NCBI GenBank assembly: GCA_015064085.1
Contig: SVSX01000008.1
Location: 1-52,689 of the forward strand
Length of the DNA stretch: 52,689 bases
Direction: 5' to 3'
Source of the DNA: Oscillospiraceae bacterium
Lineage (GTDB): Bacteria > Bacillota > Clostridia > Oscillospirales > CAG-272
Made by a program: the position numbers and the translations under genes. The notes beneath the pieces were generated by a model, which was given only the letters and a program-made list of their open reading frames with translations, ran no database searches and was not told the origin of the DNA. Below, piece by piece: positions 24,471 to 32,255 of the stretch (its first letter is position 1; the number at the start of each line of letters is the position of its first letter).

Positions 24471-25076
24471 TCAATTCTCCTTATCAAGGAATCTGATAAA
24501 TTTTGTTCTGTATATCTCACAAGGGCCGTATTTTCGGAGCGCCTCCATATGATCCTTCGTGCCGTACCCCTTATGCTTGGCAATACCGTATTGGGGATAT
24601 TTTTTGTCAAGCTCATAGCATATTCTGTCTCGGGTCACCTTGGCAAGAATTGACGCTGCGGCTATTGACGGAGATACGGCATCACCGTGAACAACGGTCT
24701 TTACGGGTAGTGTAAAATCTCTTGAGACATTTCCGTCTATTAATGCAAAGTCGGGCTTCACAGAGAGTCCGTCAATAGCTCTGCGCATAGCGAGGAGTGC
24801 CGCCGAAAGAATATTTGTTTCATTGATCTCTTCAACGGTAGCACAAGCCACAGACCAAGCCACAGCCTCTCTCGTTATCACTTCGTAAAGCTTTTCGCGT
24901 TTTGCCTCTGAAAGCTTTTTTGAATCGTTGAGACCGTCTATAACAAGCCCCTCGGGAAGTATGACAGCTCCCGCTGTAGCAGGACCGCAAAGAGGACCTC
25001 TTCCTGCCTCATCGACCCCACATATTATTTCATACCCAAGGTCATGTATCTCTTTTTCAACAATATATTCAAGCAT
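24471..25076 (-). CDS. rnhB: Ribonuclease HII
   Basis: RNase HII (201 aa) excises ribonucleotides misincorporated into DNA. The active-site D-E pair is Asp22-Glu23 in GVDEAGRGP, and the two further acids are in ALIDGNVS and SIAAASILAKVTRD. The sequence is complete and of normal length. It follows rbgA after 11 bases, the usual ylqF-rnhB-yraN order of Firmicutes. Confidence 0.95.
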   Translation of the reverse strand: MLEYIVEKEIHDLGYEIICGVDEAGRGPLCGPATAGAVILPEGLVIDGLNDSKKLSEAKREKLYEVITREAVAWSVACATVEEINETNILSAALLAMRRAIDGLSVKPDFALIDGNVSRDFTLPVKTVVHGDAVSPSIAAASILAKVTRDRICYELDKKYPQYGIAKHKGYGTKDHMEALRKYGPCEIYRTKFIRFLDKEN

Positions 25077-25087
25077 ATAAACCTCTG

Positions 25088-25951
25088 TTAAATCTCATCG
25101 AGGGTCATTCTGCCGATCTTCGCGGCCCTGAACTCGTCTATGAGCATATTTGCCGTTCTTTCGGTGTCTATCTCACCGCCGCTGATAAGAAATCCGCGCT
25201 TTCTTCCAATAAGCTCAAGAAGCTCGTAATCGTTGAGCTCCTCGTAGCTTGATCTGTCGGATATTTTATATCTTGCCTCCATAAGCTCGGGATAATGCTT
25301 ACGAAGTCTTGCGCAAAGAGCGGTGGCTATCGTTTCTATATCGAGGATATCGTCCTTGATAGCTCCCGTGATAGCAAGATTTTCGCCTATGATCTTATCC
25401 TCGAATTTAGGCCAAAGAATACCCGGCATATCAAGAAGCATTATTCCGATATTTGTTGCGACCCATTGCTTATCAAGCGTGACACCCGGACGGTTTTCGA
25501 CCTTGGCGCGTTTTCCTCCGCATATTTTATTGATGAGCGAGGACTTACCGACGTTTGGAATACCGAGAACCATTGTTTTGAGCATTCTTCCTGTCATTCC
25601 TTTGCTTTCATATCTTTCAAGCTTTTCGTGACAGAGCTTTTTCAGCGCGGGGGCTATCTTATTAAGTCCTTGACCGGTAATGCAATCACATTCGATGCAT
25701 ACGGTATTATCATTAGTATATTTCGCAAGCCACCTTGAGGTCATTTCCGGATCTGCAAGTGAAGACTTGTTCATAAGGACTATCTTGGGCTTATCTCCCG
25801 TAAGCTTACTTATCTCGGGATTTCGAGAGCTTTGAGGGATTCTTGCATCGAGTATTTCGATCACTGCGTCAACGTTTTTTAGATTTTCGGTTATCATACG
25901 GCGAGTCTTCGCCATATGACCCGGAAACCACTGAATATTTTGCGAGGGCAT
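25088..25951 (-). CDS. rbgA: Ribosome biogenesis GTPase YlqF/RbgA
   Basis: RbgA (287 aa) is the circularly permuted GTPase needed for late assembly of the 50S subunit. The order of motifs shows the permutation: the G4 motif NKSS (with the preceding DARIPQSSRNPE) comes before G1 GIPNVGKSSLI and G3 DMPG. The opening IQWFPGHMAKTRR is the hallmark of this family. It is encoded 14 bases after lepB. Confidence 0.96.
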   Translation of the reverse strand: MPSQNIQWFPGHMAKTRRMITENLKNVDAVIEILDARIPQSSRNPEISKLTGDKPKIVLMNKSSLADPEMTSRWLAKYTNDNTVCIECDCITGQGLNKIAPALKKLCHEKLERYESKGMTGRMLKTMVLGIPNVGKSSLINKICGGKRAKVENRPGVTLDKQWVATNIGIMLLDMPGILWPKFEDKIIGENLAITGAIKDDILDIETIATALCARLRKHYPELMEARYKISDRSSYEELNDYELLELIGRKRGFLISGGEIDTERTANMLIDEFRAAKIGRMTLDEI

Positions 25952-25964
25952 TCAGATACCTACC

Positions 25965-26567
25965 TTATTCAACTTTTCCGAATTTCTCAAATGGGGTCAA
26001 ACGAACGATGACCTTTCCGAGAATTCTTCTTTCATCAACCGTTCCGATGATTGTGCTTCGGCTGTCTGTTGAGTGATTTCTGTTATCACCCATAACGAAT
26101 ATCTTACCTTCCTCAACTGTATAGGGATATTCCTGGTTGGATCTCAGTATCGCGTTTTGGCTGTCGAGATACATATAGTCCTCATCAAGCACGAAGGTCT
26201 TTCCGTTCTTATCAGTAATAGTAACTGTCCAGGTGTCAAAGTCGATGTCAACAGTCTCACCCTCAGTGGCTATAACTCTTTTCACGATAGGCTCATTAAG
26301 TATGCCCGTCTGATGGAAGACGATAACGTCGCCTCTTTCGGGCTCATAACCTACGTCAGAGACAATGAGCATTTCGTTTTGATACAAGGTTTGCTCCATC
26401 GAAGGACCGACAACCTTGCAAAGTCTGAAGATAAACGAGAAGATGATAAGCACTGCGCATATCGCGAAAACGAATATCTCGGCATAGTCGAGTATTCCCG
26501 CAACGGCAGAATTGCTTTTTTGTATTTTCTTGTTTTCGTTATTCTCGGGGATATTTGCCTGATCCAT
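25965..26567 (-). CDS. lepB: Signal peptidase I
   Basis: The 200-residue peptidase removes signal peptides from exported proteins. A membrane helix (about 29-49) precedes the active site. Ser56 lies in GPSMEQTL and Lys96 in PIVKRVIA; the MGDNRNHSTDSR box is intact, so this is the Ser-Lys type, in contrast to the Ser-His peptidase at 4278. The frame extends to a TTG at 26588; the ATG at 26567 after GGAGG is more likely. Its place between apgM and rbgA, instead of after rplS as in many Firmicutes, is unusual. Confidence 0.95.
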   Translation of the reverse strand: MDQANIPENNENKKIQKSNSAVAGILDYAEIFVFAICAVLIIFSFIFRLCKVVGPSMEQTLYQNEMLIVSDVGYEPERGDVIVFHQTGILNEPIVKRVIATEGETVDIDFDTWTVTITDKNGKTFVLDEDYMYLDSQNAILRSNQEYPYTVEEGKIFVMGDNRNHSTDSRSTIIGTVDERRILGKVIVRLTPFEKFGKVE

Positions 26568-26601
26568 TTTTATATTTCCTCCGAACAAATTTTATTTTCT
26601 A

Positions 26602-27816
26602 TTATTTCTCGGTGAGTATTCCCATAAGATTATAACCGTCGCTGACGTATCTTCCGATGGCAGTTGCCGTCTGCTCGGTGAATGTATCAACTCCGTCAAA
26701 GCTCTTGTCGGTAGAATAGATCATAAAGGGAACAGGGTCTATAGAATGTGTTCTGATCCTTATCGGCGTGGGGTGATCGGGGAGGATCATTATTCTGAAA
26801 TCCTCGCCTGTGGATTTCAGATATTCGTAAACCGGTTTAAGTATCTTTGCATCAATAAGCTCAATAGAAAGAACCTTATTATCTATTTCGGCGCGGTGTC
26901 CGCACTCGTCGGGAGCTTCAACGTGAACGTAGACAAGATCAGTACCGTTTTTGAAAGCGTCAATTGCGGCAGCAGCCTTTCCGTCGTAATTTGTATGTAC
27001 GTTTCCTGTTGCGCCCTCAACATCAAAGGACTTCATTCCCGCGCAAAGACCGATGCCCTTGATAAGGTCAACAGCTGAAATAACAGCGGCATCAAGTCCC
27101 CATTTGTCCTTAAAAGAGGGAAGCTGCGGCTTCTTTCCGGGACTCCAGAGCCAAGCGGAGTTTGCGGGCTTGAGACCGCGAGCCTTTCTTGCTACGTTAA
27201 CGGGGTGATCCTTTAGAATATCGTAGCTCTTCTTCATAAGCTCAAGGAATTCAGCACCGCCGTTCTCAGCCTTGGGAAGATAATCGCCTATACGTTTTCC
27301 GAGAATATCGTGAGGTCTCATAAAATCATACTTATCGTTTCCATTTTTCCAAAGTATGCAGTGGCGGTAGCTTACACCTGTATAGAAATGTTTGATATCA
27401 TCTCCCATTTCAGCCTCGAGAGCCTTAATAAGCTGATCTGCTTCGGCGGTGGTTATTTCATCGGCGCTATGGTCAAGAATGATCTTATCCTCATAGTTTT
27501 CCTCATCCTCGGTAAGAGTTACCACGTTGCATCTGTAAGCCGTTTCATCGGGCTTCATTTCAAGTCCCATGCTTACAGCCTCAAGAGGGGAACGACCCTT
27601 AGAATATACCTTGGGGTCAAAAGAAAGGATAGCCATATTTGCGGTGTCACTTTCGGGAACCATTCCTTCAGGAACGTTGGAAACCGTGCCAACATAAGAT
27701 TTTGAGGCAAGCATATCCATAGTAGGCTTTTTAGCCTTTTGCATAGGTGTGCGATATCCAAGCTCGGCAATTGGCTCATCAGCCATACCGTCAGGTATAA
27801 GTATAAGATATTTCAT
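26602..27816 (-). CDS. ApgM-type alkaline-phosphatase-fold phosphotransferase; putative homoserine kinase
   Basis: The 404-residue protein is in the archaeal-type, cofactor-independent phosphoglycerate mutase family (COG3635). The metal-binding start ILIPDGMAD (Asp9), the nucleophile region VPESDTANMAIL (Ser56), SPLEAVSMG and the metal ligands in LPDHPTPIRIRTHS and the EAPDECGHR region are all present. In bacteria a branch of this family is proposed to be a homoserine kinase, based on gene clustering and complementation. Its position as first gene of the operon that ends with thrC supports that role here, as does the absence of another homoserine kinase in the window. A function as a glycolytic mutase cannot be excluded. 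Confidence 0.82.
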   Translation of the reverse strand: MKYLILIPDGMADEPIAELGYRTPMQKAKKPTMDMLASKSYVGTVSNVPEGMVPESDTANMAILSFDPKVYSKGRSPLEAVSMGLEMKPDETAYRCNVVTLTEDEENYEDKIILDHSADEITTAEADQLIKALEAEMGDDIKHFYTGVSYRHCILWKNGNDKYDFMRPHDILGKRIGDYLPKAENGGAEFLELMKKSYDILKDHPVNVARKARGLKPANSAWLWSPGKKPQLPSFKDKWGLDAAVISAVDLIKGIGLCAGMKSFDVEGATGNVHTNYDGKAAAAIDAFKNGTDLVYVHVEAPDECGHRAEIDNKVLSIELIDAKILKPVYEYLKSTGEDFRIMILPDHPTPIRIRTHSIDPVPFMIYSTDKSFDGVDTFTEQTATAIGRYVSDGYNLMGILTEK

Positions 27817-27852
27817 TATGTAAAAATTCCTTTCAAAAAACTATTTCATTTT

Positions 27853-27881
27853 ATTATATCATAAAATATCGGATTTTACAA
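27853..27881 (-). promoter_or_regulatory. Promoter of the apgM-lepB-rbgA-rnhB-yraN-thrC operon
   Basis: On the minus strand TTGTAA (27881-27876), a 17-base spacer and TATAAT (27858-27853) with a TGA extended -10, 37 bases before the apgM start. There is no T-box or other leader structure. Confidence 0.75.
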
Positions 27882-27934
27882 GAAACTATTGAAATATTTA
27901 ATAAAAAAGTTAACAAATAAATTGTAGTTATTGC

Positions 27935-27963
27935 TTGAAAAGAAGGCAAAAATGTGGTAATAT
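27935..27963 (+). promoter_or_regulatory. Promoter of the hypothetical protein at 27994
   Basis: TTGAAA (27935-27940), a 17-base spacer and TAATAT (27958-27963) with a TGG extended -10. It faces away from the apgM promoter. Confidence 0.65.
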
Positions 27964-27993
27964 AATTACAGAAACAAATATTAGGAGTATTTT

Positions 27994-28656
27994 ATGAAAA
28001 AACAGGCTTCCGAAAAAGCACATACATCTGCGGATAACAAGAAAAAACTTATAATTGTTATTGTATCCGTACTTGGCATTATGGCTTTGCTTTTTGCGGC
28101 ATCATACGCAATAGACCTATATAATGACTCAAAAAATAAGGTTGGCGACGAACCGATAGACTATGATTTCTATCCCGCCGATTTCAATGAAAATATCTTT
28201 GAAGATGCCGACTATATGATGAAGATAGAAAATGGATTTATCGATTATACGGATAGCTCAACCAATCTTACTCTCGGTATCGAGCGCGAAACCGCATCCG
28301 AGCACGGTAAGGACGTAGAGTTTATGGTTGAATACGTCTATTCGATAATAAACGGAGATCTTGAAAAATATAATAGCTTTTTCAGCAAGGATTATCCCGA
28401 GGACAGCAAAAAGCAGGATCGATTCACGATGCAAAAGCTATATGATGTCGTTATAACGAAGATTGGCAATGGCGACGTTACCGATGGCGGACAAAGCTAT
28501 ACAAAATACGAGTTTGCTCTTGAATACAAGATCCTTGAAAATAACGGTACATTCAGAAATGATATCGGCTCAGGGGCACGTAAGCAATATATTACGGTAT
28601 CCGATAAATACGGTGAATTTGGCATCGAAAGCATAACATACGTTTATATCAAATAA
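27994..28656 (+). CDS. Hypothetical membrane-anchored protein
   Basis: I do not recognise this family. The 220-residue protein has a short basic N-terminus, one membrane helix (about 19-40) and a 180-residue domain likely outside the cell. The domain is acidic in its first part (YDFYPADFNENIFEDADYMM) and has two repeated features of the pattern NG-F-I-D-Y-T and YVYSIINGDLEKYNSFF. Such a size and layout, with a final beta-rich part, recalls small extracytoplasmic domains of the NTF2/DUF4878 kind in lipoproteins, but there is no lipobox. TTAGGAGTATTTT precedes the ATG; it is a single-gene unit. Confidence 0.8.
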   Translation: MKKQASEKAHTSADNKKKLIIVIVSVLGIMALLFAASYAIDLYNDSKNKVGDEPIDYDFYPADFNENIFEDADYMMKIENGFIDYTDSSTNLTLGIERETASEHGKDVEFMVEYVYSIINGDLEKYNSFFSKDYPEDSKKQDRFTMQKLYDVVITKIGNGDVTDGGQSYTKYEFALEYKILENNGTFRNDIGSGARKQYITVSDKYGEFGIESITYVYIK

Positions 28657-28699
28657 AGAATAACGGCTGTTGCGTTGATTTTGCAATAGCCGTTATTCT
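28657..28699. terminator. Bidirectional intrinsic terminator
   Basis: AGAATAACGGCT (28657-28668) pairs with AGCCGTTATTCT (28688-28699), with GTTGC/GCAAT extending the stem inward. It lies between convergent genes. Confidence 0.85.
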
Positions 28700-28705
28700 A
28701 TGTAA

Positions 28706-29140
28706 TTATTTCAGGTTCTGTACCTTATCGTTGATCCAATTAAGAAGAACTGTTTTTTCTTCGTCGGATACCTTTCCGCCAAGGAACGGGATAGATCCTG
28801 CCTTGACGTAGTGAACGTCTTCAAATACGTTCGTTCCGGCTGTCTTGAGTGCTTCGATGAGACCTGAAGCCATCTTCTCGTCGCCATCTACAACAAGAGC
28901 TACGTTATTAGCAGCTTTTTTGTTGAGCTCGAGGCAGAAGCGTCTGAGAACGTCATCGGGCTCACCTTTTCCGGAAACAGCAAGGATAACGAGTCTTTCG
29001 TTTTCACAACCGTATGCGGGGGGAATGATATCGATTGAGTTATGATTCTGTGAAAGATCGAATTCCGCCTTTACAAGCTGGGCCATAGATTTGATCTTTG
29101 ACTTGCTTGAATAATAGAGAAATCTCATTTTAAGTGCCAT
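28706..29140 (-). CDS. Flavodoxin-like fold protein, unassigned
   Basis: The 144-residue cytosolic protein looks like a flavodoxin fold: alternating strands and helices, with FLYYSSKSKIKSMAQLVKAEF in the place of the FMN phosphate loop and LVILAVSGKGEPDDVLRRF in the place of the second loop. The classic T-x-T-G-N phosphate loop is not present, so FMN binding is uncertain. No close family is recognised. GGAGGG lies before the ATG. The gene is probably monocistronic, its stop facing the terminator at 28657-28699. Confidence 0.7.
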   Translation of the reverse strand: MALKMRFLYYSSKSKIKSMAQLVKAEFDLSQNHNSIDIIPPAYGCENERLVILAVSGKGEPDDVLRRFCLELNKKAANNVALVVDGDEKMASGLIEALKTAGTNVFEDVHYVKAGSIPFLGGKVSDEEKTVLLNWINDKVQNLK

Positions 29141-29252
29141 GTTATAAACCCTCCAAATAATGTTATACAGGTATTATACCATAAGAAAACAAAAAAGAAA
29201 AGGGGTTTATATGAATTTATATAAAAAAGTAAACATTTTTTTAATAGTTTGA

Positions 29253-29281
29253 TTGACAAAAGATACGCTATTTGATAAAAT
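29253..29281 (+). promoter_or_regulatory. Promoter upstream of the structured leader
   Basis: TTGACA (29253-29258), a 17-base spacer and TAAAAT (29276-29281). Transcription would start near 29288, giving a leader of about 158 bases before the gene at 29446. Confidence 0.75.
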
Positions 29282-29294
29282 TATATGGTAGTTG

Positions 29295-29399
29295 TGTGGT
29301 AGTGCGGGGGATCTATCAAGAATGATTGATAAGAAGAGCATATCCCTCGCCTATTTTGCCACAGATATCTTATTATACAAAATGCAAATTTTGTATAAT
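29295..29399 (+). ncRNA. Structured leader RNA, unknown class
   Basis: The leader folds into nested helices by inspection. P1 pairs 29295-29301 with 29357-29363, P2 pairs 29304-29312 with 29342-29350 (nine base pairs, one G-U), and P3 pairs 29314-29319 with 29326-29331 around a six-base loop. A separate perfect 12-bp AT-rich palindrome is at 29372-29383/29388-29399 with spacer GCAA. A small open frame of 26 codons (ATG 29322, TAA 29400-29402) runs through P3 to the palindrome. I recognise no riboswitch class: there is no T-box, SAM, TPP, c-di-GMP or fluoride core. It may be a cis-regulatory leader, an operator region or a small RNA. Confidence 0.45.
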
Positions 29400-29445
29400 T
29401 AAGGGAATAGAAAATGACGTAAAGGAGCTTATTAGGGTTAAAGAT

Positions 29446-30147
29446 ATGCGTAATCTGGGGTTTAGCAATGTAATTATATCAAATGACGATTTTAAACCCG
29501 ATGACCTTGAGCTTACCGTTCAAAGACTTACAGACGTTGGCTTCAAGCGTCTTTTCTTTGCTAAGGGTCACGACGTTACCTCACTTCCGCTTTGCGCACA
29601 CAAAAAAGTTCTGAAGGAAACCTCAGCTCTTCTGAAAAATATAAAGCATTCAGGAGCTTCATTACATCTGATATCGAATATTCTCATGACCACAGAATCT
29701 ATCTATGAGGATCAGATATCAAAGCTTTCCCCAAAGAACTCTCAATATATTTTTGTTGATTATCCCGCATTTGACGGCAAGCTATGGATAGATTCCTCAC
29801 TTAATTACCTTCTTTACAAGCAAAAGAAAATGCCTGTCTTTATGTCTTTTGAAAAAAATATAGCGACCTATGACAAGGATTTTCTCTCTCATATCCTTTC
29901 CACAAGACTTGCGGTATTTATGATCGACTTGAATTCCTTTGCCAATCCAAACGCTATCCCATATCTCAAAAGGCTTATAAAGAAGGACGTTGTTATTATC
30001 CCGGGTGTTTCGGGAAATATCGGAAACTATTCGGGACTTTGCGAGAAGATGGATATCTTCAGAGATAGCGTTGGACAAGAGCTTTACACGAGAATGATCT
30101 TGAATTCCTCAAAAAGCACTAAGGCGGTCTTTGGACTTACAAAATAA
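29446..30147 (+). CDS. Degenerate PHP/CpsB-like protein
   Basis: The 233-residue protein has the alternating strand-helix pattern of the CpsB/YwqE branch of the PHP superfamily (manganese-dependent tyrosine phosphatases of capsule loci): SQYIFVDYP resembles the family strand ending in E-F/Y-P, and VFMSFEKNIATYD lies where the active family has AHPERY. PGVSGNIGNYSGL lies where it has SDAH. Metal ligand histidines at these points are missing, and no HxH is found at the start, so it is probably not an active phosphatase. The assignment is by pattern only and could be wrong. I choose the ATG at 29446 (RBS TTAGGG); the frame is open to 29326 but passes through the structured leader. Its stop is four bases from the spoIIID stop. 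Confidence 0.6.
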   Translation: MRNLGFSNVIISNDDFKPDDLELTVQRLTDVGFKRLFFAKGHDVTSLPLCAHKKVLKETSALLKNIKHSGASLHLISNILMTTESIYEDQISKLSPKNSQYIFVDYPAFDGKLWIDSSLNYLLYKQKKMPVFMSFEKNIATYDKDFLSHILSTRLAVFMIDLNSFANPNAIPYLKRLIKKDVVIIPGVSGNIGNYSGLCEKMDIFRDSVGQELYTRMILNSSKSTKAVFGLTK

Positions 30148-30151
30148 TCGA

Positions 30152-30418
30152 TCAATTATTACATTCCCACTGACTGCGGTATTTCTTTTTTGTTGCTTCG
30201 CCGCCCCTTATATGCCGCTCACGCTTGTTTCTTTCAAGCACTTCCTGAACCTCATTATATAAAGGCAGATTGACCTTTTTCAACACATCTGTTACGTCCT
30301 TATGTACGGTACTTTTGCTTATTCCGAATTTTTGCGCTACAGCTCGCACAGTAGCGTTATTTTCAACAAGATATGATGCGAGAATCACGCAACGTTCCTT
30401 TTCTGAGGTTATATACAT
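30152..30418 (-). CDS. spoIIID: Sporulation transcription regulator SpoIIID
   Basis: SpoIIID (88 aa) is the mother-cell DNA-binding regulator that acts after sigma-E during spore formation. The sequence shows the helix-turn-helix TVRAVAQKFGISKSTVHKDVTD (about 22-43) and the C-terminal basic segment RHIRGGEATKKKY, the hallmark second DNA-binding element. It is nearly the length of the Bacillus protein. I start it at the ATG at 30418, equivalent to the Bacillus start; an ATG directly upstream (30421) and further codons are alternatives. It marks the organism as a spore former or a recent descendant of one. A sigma-E-like element is at 30454-30481. Confidence 0.94.
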   Translation of the reverse strand: MYITSEKERCVILASYLVENNATVRAVAQKFGISKSTVHKDVTDVLKKVNLPLYNEVQEVLERNKRERHIRGGEATKKKYRSQWECNN

Positions 30419-30453
30419 CATAAATACCACCAACTCCATCAATTAGTTGGTAT

Positions 30454-30481
30454 AATATATGCTCGACATATTGCAATTTAT
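30454..30481 (-). promoter_or_regulatory. Candidate sigma-E-type promoter of spoIIID
   Basis: On the minus strand CATATATT (30461-30454) resembles the sigma-E -10 (CATACAnT), and ATA (30481-30479) sits 17 bases upstream. spoIIID is sigma-E dependent in other spore formers. The match is approximate. Confidence 0.35.
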
Positions 30482-30513
30482 TAATATTTTTTGTATTTAT
30501 CTGAGGTTATTTT

Positions 30514-31296
30514 ATGCTAAAAAAAGAGATTGAAAAATTTACTGATTCGAATGTTTTTGAGGGTATGACCTCGATATCAGCCCTTATAAACTCAATAATA
30601 AGCGGAAAGAATGACCGCAGGATAATCAAGATCTTGTTTGATGAAGGAAAGCTTTCTTCAAAGAAAAAAGAGTTTGGATTTCTTTCGGCAAAAGCACGTG
30701 AGCTTGAATACAGCCTTGAGGTATGCTCCGCTGACACGATTTCAGAATATACTATAGGTAATACTCACGGTGGGATCATTGCGATATGCGGCGATCGTAT
30801 TATACAAAATCTTTCTGTTGAGAAAATAAAGACAGACGGTGTTTATTTTATGCTTGAAGGGGTTGAAGATCCGTATAATTTCGGTAACGCTGTCCGTTCG
30901 CTTTACGCTTCGGGTGCTGACGGAATTATTGTCGGTGAGCGAAATTGGATGGGGGCTGCGGGAGTTGTGGCACGATCGTCGGCAGGTACTTCAGAGCTTA
31001 TTGATATGTACAGGACCGCATCCGCAGAAAACGCTGTAGAGCTTTTCAAATCTATTGGATATACCGTTGTTTGCGCGGGAATACGTGACTCGGTCGATAT
31101 TTTTGAAGCTGAACTCAAGAAGCCTTTGTTCGTGATAATAGGTGGCGAAAAGCGCGGAATATCACGAGCTGTTCTTGATATGGCTGACACAATAGTACGT
31201 ATCGAATACGGAAATGAGTTCAGAGGATCACTTTCAGCGTCTGCCTGTGCCGCGGTTTTTGGATTTGAAATAAGCAGAAAAAACAGAATTTTGTAA
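30514..31296 (+). CDS. SpoU/TrmH family RNA 2'-O-methyltransferase
   Basis: The 260-residue protein is a SPOUT methyltransferase, methylating a ribose in tRNA or rRNA with S-adenosylmethionine. Motif 1 is EDPYNFGNAVRSLYA (conserved N and R), motif 2 IIGGEKRGIS, and motif 3 GSLSASACAAVFGFE; the usual SLNVS of motif 3 reads SLSAS. The N-terminal 110 residues contain an RNA-binding-like substrate-recognition domain. Whether the target is the 23S rRNA (RlmB/TsnR type) or a tRNA is not decided. GAGG precedes the ATG. Confidence 0.88.
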   Translation: MLKKEIEKFTDSNVFEGMTSISALINSIISGKNDRRIIKILFDEGKLSSKKKEFGFLSAKARELEYSLEVCSADTISEYTIGNTHGGIIAICGDRIIQNLSVEKIKTDGVYFMLEGVEDPYNFGNAVRSLYASGADGIIVGERNWMGAAGVVARSSAGTSELIDMYRTASAENAVELFKSIGYTVVCAGIRDSVDIFEAELKKPLFVIIGGEKRGISRAVLDMADTIVRIEYGNEFRGSLSASACAAVFGFEISRKNRIL

Positions 31297-31334
31297 AAAA
31301 GCGACGAGTTGTTTACGCTTTATTAAAAAATATG

Positions 31335-31343
31335 TGATATAAT
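31335..31343 (+). promoter_or_regulatory. Extended -10 promoter of proC
   Basis: TGA followed by TATAAT (31338-31343). No good -35 is found at 17 bases. It lies 42 bases before proC, which is the only gene with a clear link. Confidence 0.5.
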
Positions 31344-31384
31344 AAGCTTTGTTACTTAAATTACAGCAATGAAAGGATAAGATT

Positions 31385-32197
31385 ATGAAAAGAAAGAGTC
31401 TGGCAGTTATAGGTGTTGGAAATATGGCAAAAGCTATCATCAATGGCATACTTGATGTCGGATTTCCATTGAATTCCATATATCTTTATGATGTGAATAT
31501 AGCTCAGTCATCCTCGATCGTTGCAAGTAACGTGTATATTTCCGAGTCAATCAAGGAGGCTGTCTCATCCGCTGACAGTGTTCTTATTTCGGTAAAGCCC
31601 CAGAATTACAATGAGGTATTAGATAGAATATCAGAGACCCCCAGCTATCGAGATAAGCTTTATATTTCGATCGGCGCGGGTATTTCAACAGACTATATCA
31701 AGGATAGACTTGGAGATGTTGCGGTTCTCAGAGTTCTTCCTAATTTACCGATCGTTATCGGTAAAGGTGTTTCGGTTATATGCCGAAGTAATTCGGTTGA
31801 TACCGATGATTTTAAGTTTGTCGTTGACATTTTCAGCTCTGCGGGATCTGTTATAGATATCGATGAGTCACAAATGAACCCGATCATTGGCGTTACCTCC
31901 TCATCACCCGCTTATGTATTCAAGTTTATCGAGGCTATATGTGAAGGGGCGGCTCTTCAGGGGATCGACTCCCCTGCCCTTAAGACGGCTGTCTGCGATA
32001 TGATAATCGGCTCGGCTCTGATGCTAAGGGAGAGCGATAGGTCGCCTTCTGAGCTTGTGAGCGCAGTTGCCTCAAAAGGCGGAACTACCGAACGCGCTAT
32101 ATCGAAGCTTAATGAATATGATTTTTCCAAGGGTATAGTTGAGGCAATGAAGGCTTGTACCGCAAGAGCGGATGAGCTTGGCGCAAAAAAGGAATAA
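31385..32197 (+). CDS. proC: Pyrroline-5-carboxylate reductase
   Basis: ProC (270 aa) reduces pyrroline-5-carboxylate to proline with NAD(P)H. The Rossmann motif IGVGNMAKAI (about 8-17), the SVKPQNY segment and the C-terminal active-site region SSSPAYVFKFIEA and SKGGTTERAI are complete. The C-terminal GGTTE motif is the family hallmark. It stands apart from proA/proB. GAAAGGATAAGATT precedes the ATG. Confidence 0.94.
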   Translation: MKRKSLAVIGVGNMAKAIINGILDVGFPLNSIYLYDVNIAQSSSIVASNVYISESIKEAVSSADSVLISVKPQNYNEVLDRISETPSYRDKLYISIGAGISTDYIKDRLGDVAVLRVLPNLPIVIGKGVSVICRSNSVDTDDFKFVVDIFSSAGSVIDIDESQMNPIIGVTSSSPAYVFKFIEAICEGAALQGIDSPALKTAVCDMIIGSALMLRESDRSPSELVSAVASKGGTTERAISKLNEYDFSKGIVEAMKACTARADELGAKKE

Positions 32198-32255
32198 AAT
32201 CAAAATACCACTCATAAATATTAAATGAATTTTATTATTTTGGGTGGTGGATCAT

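Noticed and set aside
29291-29363. tRNA gene suggested by the GTGGTAG segment
   Set aside because: No anticodon arm, T-loop consensus or acceptor stem of the right length can be placed.
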